Assembly: GCF_000420845.1 (NCBI RefSeq)
Contig: NZ_ATVS01000001.1
Coordinates: 219,890-283,889 of the forward strand
DNA length: 64,000 nt
DNA from: Butyrivibrio sp. AE3009
GTDB lineage: Bacteria > Bacillota > Clostridia > Lachnospirales > Lachnospiraceae
Reading direction: 5' to 3'
The translations under genes and the position numbers were made by a program. Shown piece after piece: positions 52,800 to 62,634 of the stretch. Positions within the stretch are counted from its first letter, which is position 1; the number at the start of each line of letters is the position of its first letter. Under the pieces are notes generated by a model, which saw only the letters and a program-made list of their open reading frames with translations, did no database searches and was not told where the DNA came from.

Positions 52800-53759
52800 T
52801 TATTCTTCTGTTCCTTCAAGCTGCATATGGATGTACTTGGTGATAGCGTTGATCGCATCATGAGCCGTACCGTTCATGGTACAACCTGAAGCACGTACAT
52901 GTCCACCGCCGCCAAATACCTGAGCTATCTTGGATACATTAACAGCTCCGTTACTTCTAAGGCTTACCTTGTACTCCATTGGCTCGTTCTCATACATGAA
53001 TATCGCACAATCAACTCCGATAGTGAACATCAGCTGATTGACAATACCGTCGAGATCGCCGCCTGTGCAGTTATAGAACTCCATAGTCTGCTTGGAAACA
53101 ACCGAAACGCATACTCTTCCGTCGAGAAGAAGGATGCTCTCAAGAAGCGCTCTTCCAAGGATCTGATTCTGAAGATAGGTCTTCTCGTAAAATACGTGAT
53201 CGATAAGGCTGGTAAAATCAAAGCCGTAACCGATGAGCTTGGCAGCAACCTGAAGCGTCTTGGGTGATGTGGAATTGTACTTGAACACTCCGGTGTCAGT
53301 AACCATACCTGTGTAAATAGCCTTGGCAGCCTCAATATCAAGCTTGTCTTCCTCAACACAGTCAAAAACAAGTTCGCAGGCTGAGCTGGCTGTGGGAACC
53401 ACATATGTGATATCTCCGGTTCCGGTATTGCTGATATGATGATCGATATTGAAGGTCTTCTTCGCTGCATCAAAAATCGGCTCTGAACCGCCAAGTCTTC
53501 CCTTCTCACAGTCAAGGCAGATAAACAGGTCATAGCTGTCAACATCTGTCTCAAAAGAAGTGTTTATCTTGTCACTGTCCTTAATGAACTGAAGCTCCGG
53601 TGGAACGTCCTCAAGAAAAACGTCTACCCTTATATCAGGATAGTTCTTAGTTATGTAAAGGTACATTCCCATGCAGGAGCCTATGCAGTCTCCGTCAGGT
53701 CTTACATGGCCACTGATCGCTACGGTTTTGACACCGCCTAATAACTCATCAATCTTCAT
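52800..53759 (-). CDS. nrnA: DHH family nanoRNase/pAp phosphatase NrnA
   Basis: 319 residues. SGHVRPDGDCIGS (first metal motif), NIDHHISN (DHH), and the DHHA1 substrate motif GGGGHVRASG near the C-terminus. It degrades short RNAs and dephosphorylates pAp. It stands between rbfA and truB, the usual place in Firmicutes. Confidence 0.95.
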   Translation of the reverse strand: MKIDELLGGVKTVAISGHVRPDGDCIGSCMGMYLYITKNYPDIRVDVFLEDVPPELQFIKDSDKINTSFETDVDSYDLFICLDCEKGRLGGSEPIFDAAKKTFNIDHHISNTGTGDITYVVPTASSACELVFDCVEEDKLDIEAAKAIYTGMVTDTGVFKYNSTSPKTLQVAAKLIGYGFDFTSLIDHVFYEKTYLQNQILGRALLESILLLDGRVCVSVVSKQTMEFYNCTGGDLDGIVNQLMFTIGVDCAIFMYENEPMEYKVSLRSNGAVNVSKIAQVFGGGGHVRASGCTMNGTAHDAINAITKYIHMQLEGTEE

Positions 53760-53770
53760 CTCTTACTTCC

Positions 53771-54196
53771 TTACTCTTCATCTTCATCTGAGAACTCTTC
53801 CTCAGATTCTTCTAATTCTTCGCCTCTGGCAAGTCTTGCCTCGTTATCCTTGGCAGTTACTTCGTCGATCATCTTGGACATATTGATTGCATACTCGATG
53901 GAATCGTCCATGATGAATCTAAGCTCAGGTGTATATCTCATATTCAGCTCCTTGGCAAGGGTTGAACGGATATAGCCTGCGGCGCTCTTAAGCCCCTCTG
54001 CGGTTCTGTCTCTGTCTTCGTCATTACCCATGACTGTGACCCAGACCTTGCAGGTCTTAAGGTCAGGAGCAACCTCCACGTCCATAACAGAGGTCATGGG
54101 GCTGATCCTGGGATCTTTACTGTAACGGATGGCTTCTGAAATAACCTTCATTACCTCTCCGTTTATTCTTTTATTTTTGTTACTGTTTTTACGCAT
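53771..54196 (-). CDS. rbfA: Ribosome-binding factor A
   Basis: 141 residues, KH-like fold with RINGEVMKVISEAIRYSKDPR and YIRSTLAKELNMRYTPELRF. It helps mature the 30S subunit and 16S rRNA. The C-terminal 25 residues are an acidic tail (ESEEEFSDEDEE). Located after infB as expected. Confidence 0.95.
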   Translation of the reverse strand: MRKNSNKNKRINGEVMKVISEAIRYSKDPRISPMTSVMDVEVAPDLKTCKVWVTVMGNDEDRDRTAEGLKSAAGYIRSTLAKELNMRYTPELRFIMDDSIEYAINMSKMIDEVTAKDNEARLARGEELEESEEEFSDEDEE

Positions 54197-54223
54197 ATAT
54201 TTTCCTCCGCGATATACGGATCA

Positions 54224-57202
54224 TTACTGGCGAGGAACCTCAACCATCTCGTAAGCTTCTACAAAATCGCCTTCATGGATCTGATCAAAGCCGTCGAATA
54301 CAAGACCGCACTCGAAGCCTTCCTTAACTTCCTTGACATCATCCTTGAATCTCTTAAGGGATGCAAGATCACCTTCGAAGATCTGCTCGCCGTCTCTTGA
54401 GATACGAACCTTGCAATCCTTCTTGATGATACCGTCCTTAACAAAGGCACCGGCAATGTTACCAACCTTGGAAGCCTTGAAGATAGCACGAACCTCGGCA
54501 TGTCCTGTAACTCTCTCTTCGTATACGGGAGCAAGCATACCCTTCATAGCGTACTCGATCTCTTCGATTGCCTGGTAGATAACCTTGTAGAGCTTAATCT
54601 CAACACCTTCATGCTCAGCCATGCTCTTAGCAGTAGCATCGGGACGAACGTCAAATCCGATAATGATAGCATTAGATGCAGCAGCAAGAGTAACATCAGA
54701 CTCATTGATAGCACCTACGCCACCGTGGATAACCTTAACAACAACTTCATCATTTGAAAGCTTGAGAAGTGACTGCTTAAGGGCCTCTACGCTACCCTGA
54801 ACGTCAGCCTTGATAATGATATCAAGTTCCTGAAGTCTGCCTTCCTCAATCTTGGAGTAAAGGTCATCAAGGGACATCTTAGCCTTGGTCTCTTCGATAA
54901 GGTCTTTCTTGTGCTGCTGAAGGTATGTGTTGGCATACTGCTTGGCCATCTTGTCTGTCTCATGTGCAAGGAATACTTCACCTGCATTGGGAACATCTGA
55001 AAGACCAAGTATCTCAACAGGCTGTGAAGGAAGAGCTTCCTTAAGCTTGTTGCCCTTATCGTCTACCATCGCTCTTACCTTACCTGAACTTGCACCTGCA
55101 GAAATGAAGTCACCTACATGAAGTGTACCCTTCTGAACAAGTACGTTGGCAACGGGACCACGTCCCTTATCAAGTCTTGCCTCAAGTACAAGACCTCTTG
55201 CCTGTCTGTCGGGGTTAGCCTTGAGCTCAAGGATATCAGCTGTAAGAATTATGGTCTCAAGGAGGTCCTCAATACCCTCTCCGGACTTGGCTGATACGGG
55301 AACGAACTCTGTTGTTCCGCCCCAATCTGTGGAAATAAGACCGTACTCGGTCATTTCCTGCTTAACTCTGTCTATATTTGCATTGGGTTTATCAATCTTG
55401 TTAACCGCAACGATGATCTCAACCTCTGCAGCCTTGGCATGGTTGATAGCCTCTACTGTCTGAGGCATAACACCGTCATCGGCAGCTACTACAAGTACTG
55501 CGATATCTGTAGAATTGGCACCACGCATACGCATAGCTGTGAATGCTTCATGACCGGGAGTATCAAGGAATGTGATCTTCTGATCATTTACAGATACAGT
55601 ATAAGCACCGATTCTCTGTGTGATACCACCTGCCTCTCTGTCAGTTACAGAGGTCTTACGGATAGCATCAAGAAGTGATGTCTTACCATGGTCAACGTGA
55701 CCCATTACGCAGACAACCGGAGGACGCTTCTTAAGTGTCTCTTCTGCGTCATCTTCCTCCTTAAGAAGTTCCTCGATAACGTCTACAGGAACCTCCTTCT
55801 CGCAGATGATATCGTACTCGATAGCTATATTCTCAGCTTCCTCATAGGAAAGCTCTGTATTAACTGTTGAAATCTGGCCTGCCATAAAGAGCTTCTTGAT
55901 GATAACAGAAGGCTGCATTCTCATCTTCTCTGCAAGCTCCTTGATGGAAACCTTCTCAGGGATAGTGATAACCTTGATCTGCTCCTCAGGCTCCTCCACC
56001 TTCTTAACCTCAGGCTTGATGAATCTGCCGACTCTCTTACTTCTTGGCATCATCTCTTCCTGCTCATAAGCAAGATCCTTCTTGTTTCTCTTATCCTTCT
56101 CCTGGCCCATGCGACGTCTTTCTTCGTCTCTGTGGTTACCGCCCTCTTTTACGGGAGCCTCGAAACCACCGGATCTTCCGCCGCCCTGCTTGTCAAACTT
56201 GTTGCCGCCGAACTTGTTGTCCTTGCCTGCACCGAATTTGCCGCCCTGGCCGGGTCTTCCACCCTGATTGTCACGACCGCCGAAACCGCCCTGGTTCTGT
56301 CCGTCTCTGCGGAAGCCGCCCTGACCGCCTCTATTACCGCCGTCTCTGTTATCACGGGGCTGGAAGCCTCTTCCATCCTGACGATTGCCGCCCTGACCGC
56401 CTCTGTTGTCTCTGTTTCCGCCGGCCCTGTTATCACGAGGCTGGAAGTTTCTGTTATCCTGACGATTGTTATTAGCAGGCTCTCTGTTCTCCCTTACCTC
56501 TCTTTGCTTGTTCTCGGGAGCAGGTGTCTGAACCTGAGGCTGTGCCTGAGCCTGTACCTGAGGTGCGGGCTGAGGAGCTGCTGCAGGCTTAACCTCTACA
56601 ACAGGTGTTACAACCTCAACAGGAGCTTCCTTCTTGGGCTGTGGCTTGGGAGCAACAGACTTGTTAACAGGTGTGTTGTAGCTCTCGAGCTGTGAAGGAG
56701 CTGTCAAAGGCTTAATGGGATGATAAACGTTCTGGGACTGAGCAAAGGTCTTCCTCTGTCCGCCGTTTCTGTTATCCCTGTTATCTCTGTTATCACGGCG
56801 CTGATTGTTTCCGCCATTTCCCTGGTTATTGGAACCCTGTCCGTTATAACCGCCCATCTTGGAATTGCCGGCATTGGTTACCATGATAATCTTTTTCTTT
56901 TTCTTGGGAGCGTCTCCGGCTTCGGGAGCAGGCTTCTTAACGTGCTTCTGCTCTGAAGCTGTAGCAGGCTTCTGCTCTGCAGGCTTGTCAGCCTTTGGAG
57001 CGGGAGCTTCCTCTTTCTTCTCTGCCGGAGCAGCCTTGGGAGCAGATTTGCCAAAATGCTTTCTTGCAATCTCAGCATCACCCTCCTCTATGGAACTGTT
57101 CGAACGCTTCGCTTCTATTCCCTTCTCCTGTAAAAAGCTGATAAGCTCTTTTCCTTCGCATCCAAGCTCACTGGCAAGTTCGGATATTTTAATTTTTGCC
57201 AT
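54224..57202 (-). CDS. infB: Translation initiation factor IF-2
   Basis: 992 residues. G domain with [12 protein letters not shown] (G1), [12 protein letters not shown] (G3), and NKIDK (G4), then the C-terminal domains II-IV. The N-terminus has an IF2-N domain ([21 protein letters not shown]). Between about 110 and 360 is a long disordered stretch rich in Gly, Asn, Arg and Gln ([35 protein letters not shown]), RGG-like, unusually extended. It brings fMet-tRNA to the ribosome. Confidence 0.97.
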   Translation of the reverse strand: MAKIKISELASELGCEGKELISFLQEKGIEAKRSNSSIEEGDAEIARKHFGKSAPKAAPAEKKEEAPAPKADKPAEQKPATASEQKHVKKPAPEAGDAPKKKKKIIMVTNAGNSKMGGYNGQGSNNQGNGGNNQRRDNRDNRDNRNGGQRKTFAQSQNVYHPIKPLTAPSQLESYNTPVNKSVAPKPQPKKEAPVEVVTPVVEVKPAAAPQPAPQVQAQAQPQVQTPAPENKQREVRENREPANNNRQDNRNFQPRDNRAGGNRDNRGGQGGNRQDGRGFQPRDNRDGGNRGGQGGFRRDGQNQGGFGGRDNQGGRPGQGGKFGAGKDNKFGGNKFDKQGGGRSGGFEAPVKEGGNHRDEERRRMGQEKDKRNKKDLAYEQEEMMPRSKRVGRFIKPEVKKVEEPEEQIKVITIPEKVSIKELAEKMRMQPSVIIKKLFMAGQISTVNTELSYEEAENIAIEYDIICEKEVPVDVIEELLKEEDDAEETLKKRPPVVCVMGHVDHGKTSLLDAIRKTSVTDREAGGITQRIGAYTVSVNDQKITFLDTPGHEAFTAMRMRGANSTDIAVLVVAADDGVMPQTVEAINHAKAAEVEIIVAVNKIDKPNANIDRVKQEMTEYGLISTDWGGTTEFVPVSAKSGEGIEDLLETIILTADILELKANPDRQARGLVLEARLDKGRGPVANVLVQKGTLHVGDFISAGASSGKVRAMVDDKGNKLKEALPSQPVEILGLSDVPNAGEVFLAHETDKMAKQYANTYLQQHKKDLIEETKAKMSLDDLYSKIEEGRLQELDIIIKADVQGSVEALKQSLLKLSNDEVVVKVIHGGVGAINESDVTLAAASNAIIIGFDVRPDATAKSMAEHEGVEIKLYKVIYQAIEEIEYAMKGMLAPVYEERVTGHAEVRAIFKASKVGNIAGAFVKDGIIKKDCKVRISRDGEQIFEGDLASLKRFKDDVKEVKEGFECGLVFDGFDQIHEGDFVEAYEMVEVPRQ

Positions 57203-57222
57203 TCACATTTCCTCCGTACTTT

Positions 57223-57528
57223 TTATTCAAGGTAGTTCTTTCGAAGCGTTTTTGCAAAGCCTTCGTCCATAACCGCAAGGCTTGTTCGAACATCCTTACC
57301 AATTGCATGTCCCAGATCTTCTTTGTTTCCGAAAAAGATCATGGGAACGTTATAATAACTACATTTATCACTGAACTTTTTCCTGGTGTTATCAGAAGCA
57401 TCCTCACTTATGATAACCAGTTCAGCTTTTTTATGCCTTATGGCTTCCAGCACGGAAAACTCACCGCTCTGGAGCTTGCCGGCACGCATGCATAAACCAA
57501 GTAATGAATATATCTTGTTAGAATCCAA
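57223..57528 (-). CDS. ylxQ: L7Ae/YlxQ family ribosomal-like protein
   Basis: 101 residues from a TTG at 57528 (another TTG lies 4 codons up, too close to AAGGAG). The L7Ae fold is seen in LLGLCMRAGKLQSGEFSVL, AELVIISEDASDNTRKKF, and the later IGKDVRTSLAVMDEGFAK. Such proteins bind kink-turn RNA. It lies between rnpM and infB, the standard order. Its start overlaps the rnpM stop region, so translational coupling is likely. Confidence 0.88.
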   Translation of the reverse strand: MDSNKIYSLLGLCMRAGKLQSGEFSVLEAIRHKKAELVIISEDASDNTRKKFSDKCSYYNVPMIFFGNKEDLGHAIGKDVRTSLAVMDEGFAKTLRKNYLE

Positions 57529-57532
57529 TATT

Positions 57533-57790
57533 TTATCCAAGCTCCTTCTCAATTCGCAAGGTAACATCGTCCGGGATCCGTGATTTAAGGGAACGTTCAA
57601 GGCCCTTGTTCTTAACTGCCTTCCTGAAGCACTCTGCATTGTTGCACACATAGGCTCCGCGGCCGTTGGCCCTTCCCGTAGTATCAAGAAGTATCTCATC
57701 CTCGGGTGTCTTGATAACCCTGATAAGTTCCTTCTTCTCCTTCATCTCTCCGCAGCCGACGCATTTTCTCATCGGAATCTTTTTAGGCAT
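57533..57790 (-). CDS. rnpM: RNase P modulator RnpM (YlxR)
   Basis: 85 residues with CVGCGEMKEKKELIRV (residues 11-26), GRANGRGAYVC and a C-terminal basic helix. The YlxR family binds the RNase P RNA and modulates its activity in Bacillus. It stands between nusA and ylxQ, as in other Firmicutes. Confidence 0.93.
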   Translation of the reverse strand: MPKKIPMRKCVGCGEMKEKKELIRVIKTPEDEILLDTTGRANGRGAYVCNNAECFRKAVKNKGLERSLKSRIPDDVTLRIEKELG

Positions 57791-57792
57791 AA

Positions 57793-58983
57793 TTATTCCT
57801 CTGTTTCTCCGGCTTCCTCAGATTCCTCGTACTCGCCTTCCTCGTACTCACCCTCTTCGTACTCGCCTTCTTCGTACTCCTCGTACTCCTCATCATAATC
57901 TTCGTCATCCAGATAATCTTCCATTCTGAATCCGGGAGCATCCTTAGCCTGAGTCTCGCTCTTGATATCGATCTTGTAGCCTGTAAGTCTTGCTGCAAGT
58001 CTTGCGTTCTGACCTTCCTTACCGATGGCAAGTGACAGCTGATAATCAGGAACAACAACCTTGGCGCTCTTCTCATCGGGATCAGCAAATACTGCTACGA
58101 TCTTGGCAGGTGAAAGAGCATTCTGAATAAGGTTACCGGGGTTCTCATCCCAGTTGATAACATCGATCTTCTCGCCGTTAAGCTCATCAACGATGAGATT
58201 AACTCTAGCGCCGTTAACACCTACGCAGGCACCAACCGCATCAACGTTAGGGTTGTTGGAATATACGGCAATCTTGGTTCTGCTGCCGGCTTCTCTTGCG
58301 ATTGACTTGATCTCTACTGTTCCGTCCTGAATCTCGGCAACTTCCTGCTCGAAAAGTCTCTTAACAAGATCGGGATGTGTACGGGATACAAGAATTCTGG
58401 GTCCCTTGGAACCGTTCTTAACCTCAAGAACGTATACTCTGATACGCTGTGTAGGTCTGTAGGTCTCTGTCTTAACCTGCTCGTTCTCGTTCAAAAGAGC
58501 ATCTGCACGGCCCAGGTTGATGCTGACATTTCTTCCTACAAATCTCTGAACAACACCGGTTACGATGTCATGCTCCTTCTCGAAATACTCGTTATAGATA
58601 GCACCACGCTCTTCCTCACGGATCTTCTGAAGAATAACGTTCTTGGCGTTCTGGGTAGCAATACGTCCGAATTCCTTGGAATTAAGAGGAACCTCAACCA
58701 TATCGCCTACTGCAGCCTTCTTGCTGATCTTCTTGGCATCATCCAGGGAGATCTCGATCATAGGATCCATAACGTCATCTGCAGTCTCAACTACTTCCTT
58801 CTCTGCGAAGCATCTGAAGTCGCAGTTGTTTCTGTCAACCTCAACTCTTACGTTGTCTGCCTTGCCGAAGTTATTCTTGCAGGCTGTGATAAGTGAATTC
58901 TCGATTGCATCAAACAGAGAATCCTTGCTGATGTTCTTCTCCTTCTCCAAAAGGTCAAGGGCATCCATTAATTCTTTACTCAT
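57793..58983 (-). CDS. nusA: Transcription termination/antitermination protein NusA
   Basis: 396 residues. N-terminal RNA polymerase-binding domain, S1 (DIVTGVVQRFVGRNVSINLG), KH1 and KH2 (VGACVGVNGARVNLIVDELNGE and LAIGKEGQNARLAARLTGYKIDI). The C-terminal 40 residues are an acidic repeat tail (EEYEEGEYEEGEYEEGE-type), not a standard NusA domain. It modulates pausing, termination and antitermination. Confidence 0.96.
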   Translation of the reverse strand: MSKELMDALDLLEKEKNISKDSLFDAIENSLITACKNNFGKADNVRVEVDRNNCDFRCFAEKEVVETADDVMDPMIEISLDDAKKISKKAAVGDMVEVPLNSKEFGRIATQNAKNVILQKIREEERGAIYNEYFEKEHDIVTGVVQRFVGRNVSINLGRADALLNENEQVKTETYRPTQRIRVYVLEVKNGSKGPRILVSRTHPDLVKRLFEQEVAEIQDGTVEIKSIAREAGSRTKIAVYSNNPNVDAVGACVGVNGARVNLIVDELNGEKIDVINWDENPGNLIQNALSPAKIVAVFADPDEKSAKVVVPDYQLSLAIGKEGQNARLAARLTGYKIDIKSETQAKDAPGFRMEDYLDDEDYDEEYEEYEEGEYEEGEYEEGEYEESEEAGETEE

Positions 58984-59001
58984 GGTAATCTCCTTTTTTA
59001 A

Positions 59002-59463
59002 TCAAAAATCAAGTGCAAGTTTGATCACTGATATTTCTTTTCTTACAAAAACTTCATCTGTTCCATTTATATCAACGGTAACTGTGGTCTCATCAAAACC
59101 CTTAAGTGTACCGGCAAACTCCTTAACTCCCTCTCTGGGCTTAAAGAGCTTGAGCTCAACATCCTGTCCTATGCTGTTGGCAAAATGTCTGTCCTTCTTG
59201 AGCTGTCTTCCAAGTCCGGGACTTGAAACCTCAAGTGTATAGGCCTCTTCAATAAAATCGTCGGCATCCAGCGCATCCGAAAGTGCATGATTCACATCCA
59301 CGCAGTCATTGATGTTGACGCCGCCTTCCTTGTCGATATAGGCCCTTAAATACCATTCTCCCGCTTCCTTGACATATTCAACGTCGTAGATGGAAACACC
59401 GCATTTCTCAGCGATGGGAGTAAGGAGAGCCTCGGTCTTAGCTTCAATATCGCTCTTCTTCAT
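59002..59463 (-). CDS. rimP: Ribosome maturation factor RimP
   Basis: 153 residues. Family blocks YDVEYVKEAGEWYLRAYIDKEGGVNINDCV and YTLEVSSPGLGRQLKKDRHF. It helps mature the 30S subunit. The ATG at 59463 follows GAGGT; longer versions run through the leader. It heads the operon rimP-nusA-rnpM-ylxQ-infB-rbfA-nrnA-truB-ribF. Confidence 0.94.
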   Translation of the reverse strand: MKKSDIEAKTEALLTPIAEKCGVSIYDVEYVKEAGEWYLRAYIDKEGGVNINDCVDVNHALSDALDADDFIEEAYTLEVSSPGLGRQLKKDRHFANSIGQDVELKLFKPREGVKEFAGTLKGFDETTVTVDINGTDEVFVRKEISVIKLALDF

Positions 59464-59519
59464 AAAAACGTATACCTCATTAAGTACATGCATGACAACC
59501 AATTGTCTATGCAGCAAAA

Positions 59520-59544
59520 AAGTGGGCTCTTCGCAAGCCCACTT
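59520..59544 (-). terminator. Intrinsic terminator after the alpha-galactosidase gene
   Basis: AAGTGGGCT and AGCCCACTT (59520-59528, 59536-59544) form a perfect stem. On the minus strand six T residues follow. It separates the galactosidase unit from the rimP operon. Confidence 0.85.
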
Positions 59545-59584
59545 CCTAGTTCCACGCTTAAAATACCACAAAAACGACTTTTCG

Positions 59585-61429
59585 TCAAGTCCCTATTATC
59601 ATAGCATTAGCAGAAAAGTCACTTTCAGCCCTTCCAAACTCCGCAAGCACCCTTTTCCCCTCGGGAATCACATAGGTATTGTCAGAGGAATCAGCAAATC
59701 TGTGGAAAAGAACCAGTTCCTTATCCTGCCACTTTCTTACATAAAGCTGATTGCCTGTAGGATTGTTGTAGCTGTTTGTGGTGTACTGCTGCAGCGTAGT
59801 TGTGCCGTATTTTATAATATCCTTTGCCTTATCATAAAATTCCATGCCGGCCTTTACGATATCCCACTGCCAGTCCGCCAGATCATAAATATCACCACTA
59901 AGGCACATTCTTCCAAAAAAGGTGTTAATCAGAGAATACTCAAGGCGGGTCCTGTCATCATCTTTTCTAAGCACCGCCCAAACTTGCGTCTGATCAGGCC
60001 TTATCACCCTGTGCACATTTGCCGCAATAAGAGGAATTGCCTTGGTCTCATGGGCATCTGAAAAGCTTGCCTGACTTGCAATCTCCATCATTGAATAAAC
60101 AAGTCTGTGGCCGCCGCTGGAACAATTCTCTATTACCAGATCCGGAATCTCTTCCTTCATTTTTTTAAAGAACTTCCTTGTTCCCTGAACCTTGGTAAAA
60201 AGAGCTTCTCCAAGACTGTCTCCGCCATCGCAGCCGATTCCTATGGAGTCGTTATAGTCCACCTTAATATATCCAAAACCGCAATCCTTAAGGTGTTTAA
60301 TCACCTTCTCTGACAGATGCTCGATAACCCACGGATTCTCCATATCCCAGAAACGGCGTCCCGCAACAGTCAGGGGATATCCGTCCTTTTTAAGCAGATA
60401 TTCCGTTTTATCAAAATAAGGGCTGTGAGGTCCCACAACCTCCATCTCATACCAAAGTCCCGGGATCATGCCCTTGGACCTTATATAATCCGCAGCTTCC
60501 TTCATACCATTGGGGAAAATATCCCTGTTCACTTCCCAGTTGCCTACGCTCTCAGCCCAGTCGTTCTTAAGCCCGTACCAGCCGGAATCAATGACAAAAT
60601 ACTGGATTCCTTTGCCCTCAAGAACATCCGCCTGTTTTCTGATGCTATCAATGGTAGGATTGCCCCAGCTGGTGCAGTATTCGTTAAACATGATACCCAT
60701 GTGATCATCCACGGGTGAAATATCCGGATGCTGCGCCTTCACCAGTTTGTCGCACACCTCTTCCAGAGAACTGCCTTCAGCAATAATGGCATCCGGGGTT
60801 ATAAAGCTCTCCCCCGGCGCAAGTTTTTTTATCCAGTGGCCAAAATCCCTGTCTGCTATTCCGCCCATCACAAGAAATTCCTGGGTTTTCTTGCATGAAA
60901 CCTCTATCTGCCAGGAGGAAGCAAGTCCCATAAGGATTCCCACAATATGTCCGGACTCAGAATTCTCAAGAGCCACGAAAGGAAAATACTTTCTCACAGG
61001 CATAGAGCCCACATTTCCAAATTTGAACACTCTTGTGGAGCAGCCATTCCAGGATTTTTCCAGATGAAGATCTTCTATAGTCTCAGTCCTTAGCTTGCCC
61101 TCCGCACTCCAGAAGCTAAGGAGCCTGTGGATCTTGTCAGCCTTTACTCCGGATAATGCAAAAGAAGCGATCATCTCAAGCACAGCTTCTTTGTCACTGC
61201 CGTTCACAAATTCCGCGAAAACTCTCTTTGCGGCATTATCTTCCTTTTCATGAACCTTAAGAATATGGTGCCTGTCATCCTCATATGTATCCAAACGCTC
61301 TTTTCCCGTATCTGCAGAACCGGTTTTCTTAAGTCCCCAGAAGGTATCACTGGAGCACATACTCATGCCGCAGGAAAAACCGCCCGCATATCCATCTCCC
61401 AATAGTTTTACTTCACCTATAAGTTCCAT
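59585..61429 (-). CDS. GH36 alpha-galactosidase
   Basis: 614 residues. An N-terminal beta domain leads to the (beta/alpha)8 core: catalytic nucleophile D391 in YIKVDYN, the Cys/Gly-rich NCSSGGHR (435-442) and acid/base D458 in FSDAHE. GLWYEMEVVGPHS and DSGWYG also fit. It removes terminal alpha-galactose from raffinose-type sugars or galactomannan. No signal peptide, so it acts in the cytoplasm. AAGGAG precedes the ATG; no transporter gene is next to it. Confidence 0.93.
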   Translation of the reverse strand: MELIGEVKLLGDGYAGGFSCGMSMCSSDTFWGLKKTGSADTGKERLDTYEDDRHHILKVHEKEDNAAKRVFAEFVNGSDKEAVLEMIASFALSGVKADKIHRLLSFWSAEGKLRTETIEDLHLEKSWNGCSTRVFKFGNVGSMPVRKYFPFVALENSESGHIVGILMGLASSWQIEVSCKKTQEFLVMGGIADRDFGHWIKKLAPGESFITPDAIIAEGSSLEEVCDKLVKAQHPDISPVDDHMGIMFNEYCTSWGNPTIDSIRKQADVLEGKGIQYFVIDSGWYGLKNDWAESVGNWEVNRDIFPNGMKEAADYIRSKGMIPGLWYEMEVVGPHSPYFDKTEYLLKKDGYPLTVAGRRFWDMENPWVIEHLSEKVIKHLKDCGFGYIKVDYNDSIGIGCDGGDSLGEALFTKVQGTRKFFKKMKEEIPDLVIENCSSGGHRLVYSMMEIASQASFSDAHETKAIPLIAANVHRVIRPDQTQVWAVLRKDDDRTRLEYSLINTFFGRMCLSGDIYDLADWQWDIVKAGMEFYDKAKDIIKYGTTTLQQYTTNSYNNPTGNQLYVRKWQDKELVLFHRFADSSDNTYVIPEGKRVLAEFGRAESDFSANAMIIGT

Positions 61430-61525
61430 ATCTTACTCCTTATGAACATTATATTCGCTATATCATCTTTTATTGTATAATATTGTGTATGTTCACAGAG
61501 GTGACAAACCATGTCAAAATCATGT

Positions 61526-61717
61526 TCAAGCGCCAGTTCTCCCGAATTTCCACGCATACTTGTCGACTTCATCGGGGGGCGAACTTGCTTCATACTTCAT
61601 GAAGTCATATATCGTCTGTATTTCCCACTCAGAAATATTGGGATAATCCGACAGTTTTTTATACAGCACGCCATCCCAACATTCCGTAAAGTGAAATTCG
61701 CCGATCTTTATCTTCAT
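61526..61717 (-). CDS. Small conserved protein after the phosphoesterase
   Basis: 63 residues (MKIKIGEFHFTECWDGVLYK start). Its ATG overlaps the phosphoesterase stop codon (ATGA), with GGGAGCGGG upstream, so it is translationally coupled. Family unknown; the fold is not clear. It could be a partner or an unrelated small gene. Confidence 0.6.
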   Translation of the reverse strand: MKIKIGEFHFTECWDGVLYKKLSDYPNISEWEIQTIYDFMKYEASSPPDEVDKYAWKFGRTGA

Positions 61718-62631
61718 GCCCGCTCCCTGTAATCCGGAATCCCTACAATCTTTGCGGCCTCGGTAAAATATTCTTCCTCGATATAAGGCCAGGTCACAGG
61801 CTCCTTTGTGGCCTCTTCCTGGAGACTTGCGGCTTTTTTCAAAAAGTCCACAGTGATGTCTTTGCCTGTTTTCAGCACATAAACGTTGTTGGCAATAAAC
61901 CATTTTCCCTTATCCATAAGGCCCTTTTCATAAAGAGCATCAATAACATAATCCACATCATAGGGGATATTTAAAAGCTCCGCTTTCCATGAGGGGCCTT
62001 CCGGTTCGTTCTCATCATAGCCGTGAAGAATCAGGCACTGGGCCTGTCCCGGGGCATGTATGGCTATTCCTGTGGAGCCGGTGTTGAAATAGTGCTTTCC
62101 CTCTGCCTCAAGCTCAGTCTGAATATGGGTGTGAGCGGCAACAATATAGTCGGTATCAACCTTCTTAAGCCAGCTCTCGGCACTGCCATCCTTGGCCAAA
62201 AGAAGCTCCCGGCTGTTTTCCGGTGAACCGTGGCAGCAAATTATGGCAGGATAGCCCGGGCAATCATACTTAAAAGAAATTGGCATGGATTCGAAGAAAT
62301 CCAGATCCTCGTCCGTCAGCAGTTCATAGGTGTAAAGAAGGTTGCCACAGGCTGAATTGTAGATCCAGAGCGGTTCATCGGACTCCCCGCGAATAACCTT
62401 TCTCTGCCCCAGAAGATAATCCTCGCGATTTCCCCTTATGGCAGTCACCTTGTATTTTCCCATGAGTTCCCGCATATACTGCATTGTCTCAACAGCGTCG
62501 GTGGTATCGGACACATAGTCCCCCAGGAGAAAAAACTCTGTGATTCCCCTGCCAATCATATATTCCGCCGCTGCCTTAAAAGCGGTGTAGTTGCTGTGTA
62601 TATCTGAAATTACGCCTATCTGTTTTGTCAT
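61714..62631 (-). CDS. Calcineurin-like metallophosphoesterase
   Basis: 305 residues. VISDIHSN (D-x-H), LLGDYVSD (GDxxD), AIRGNRED (GNR/H), CCHGSP and VAAHTHIQ are the five metal motifs in order. Likely a phosphodiesterase or phosphatase of the YfcE/ApaH-like group. It follows the Nudix gene by 3 bases and is followed by a small coupled gene, so all three are in one operon under the MerR-type promoter at 63162. Confidence 0.9.
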   Translation of the reverse strand: MTKQIGVISDIHSNYTAFKAAAEYMIGRGITEFFLLGDYVSDTTDAVETMQYMRELMGKYKVTAIRGNREDYLLGQRKVIRGESDEPLWIYNSACGNLLYTYELLTDEDLDFFESMPISFKYDCPGYPAIICCHGSPENSRELLLAKDGSAESWLKKVDTDYIVAAHTHIQTELEAEGKHYFNTGSTGIAIHAPGQAQCLILHGYDENEPEGPSWKAELLNIPYDVDYVIDALYEKGLMDKGKWFIANNVYVLKTGKDITVDFLKKAASLQEEATKEPVTWPYIEEEYFTEAAKIVGIPDYRERA

Positions 62632-62634
62632 TTT

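Noticed and set aside
54224..57202. Plus-strand Ser/Pro-rich frames opposite infB
   Set aside because: Antisense shadows of the Gly/Asn/Arg-rich region with no start signals.
57541..57699. Longer start for ylxQ
   Set aside because: The added residues only read rnpM in another frame and do not match the L7Ae family.
59464..59571. Longer start for rimP
   Set aside because: It would run through the terminator hairpin and leader; the ATG at 59463 fits the family length.
61718..61903. Extended start for the small gene at 61526-61717
   Set aside because: The extra 62 residues are the antisense-free, out-of-frame copy of the phosphoesterase; the internal ATG with a ribosome site and ATGA overlap is better.
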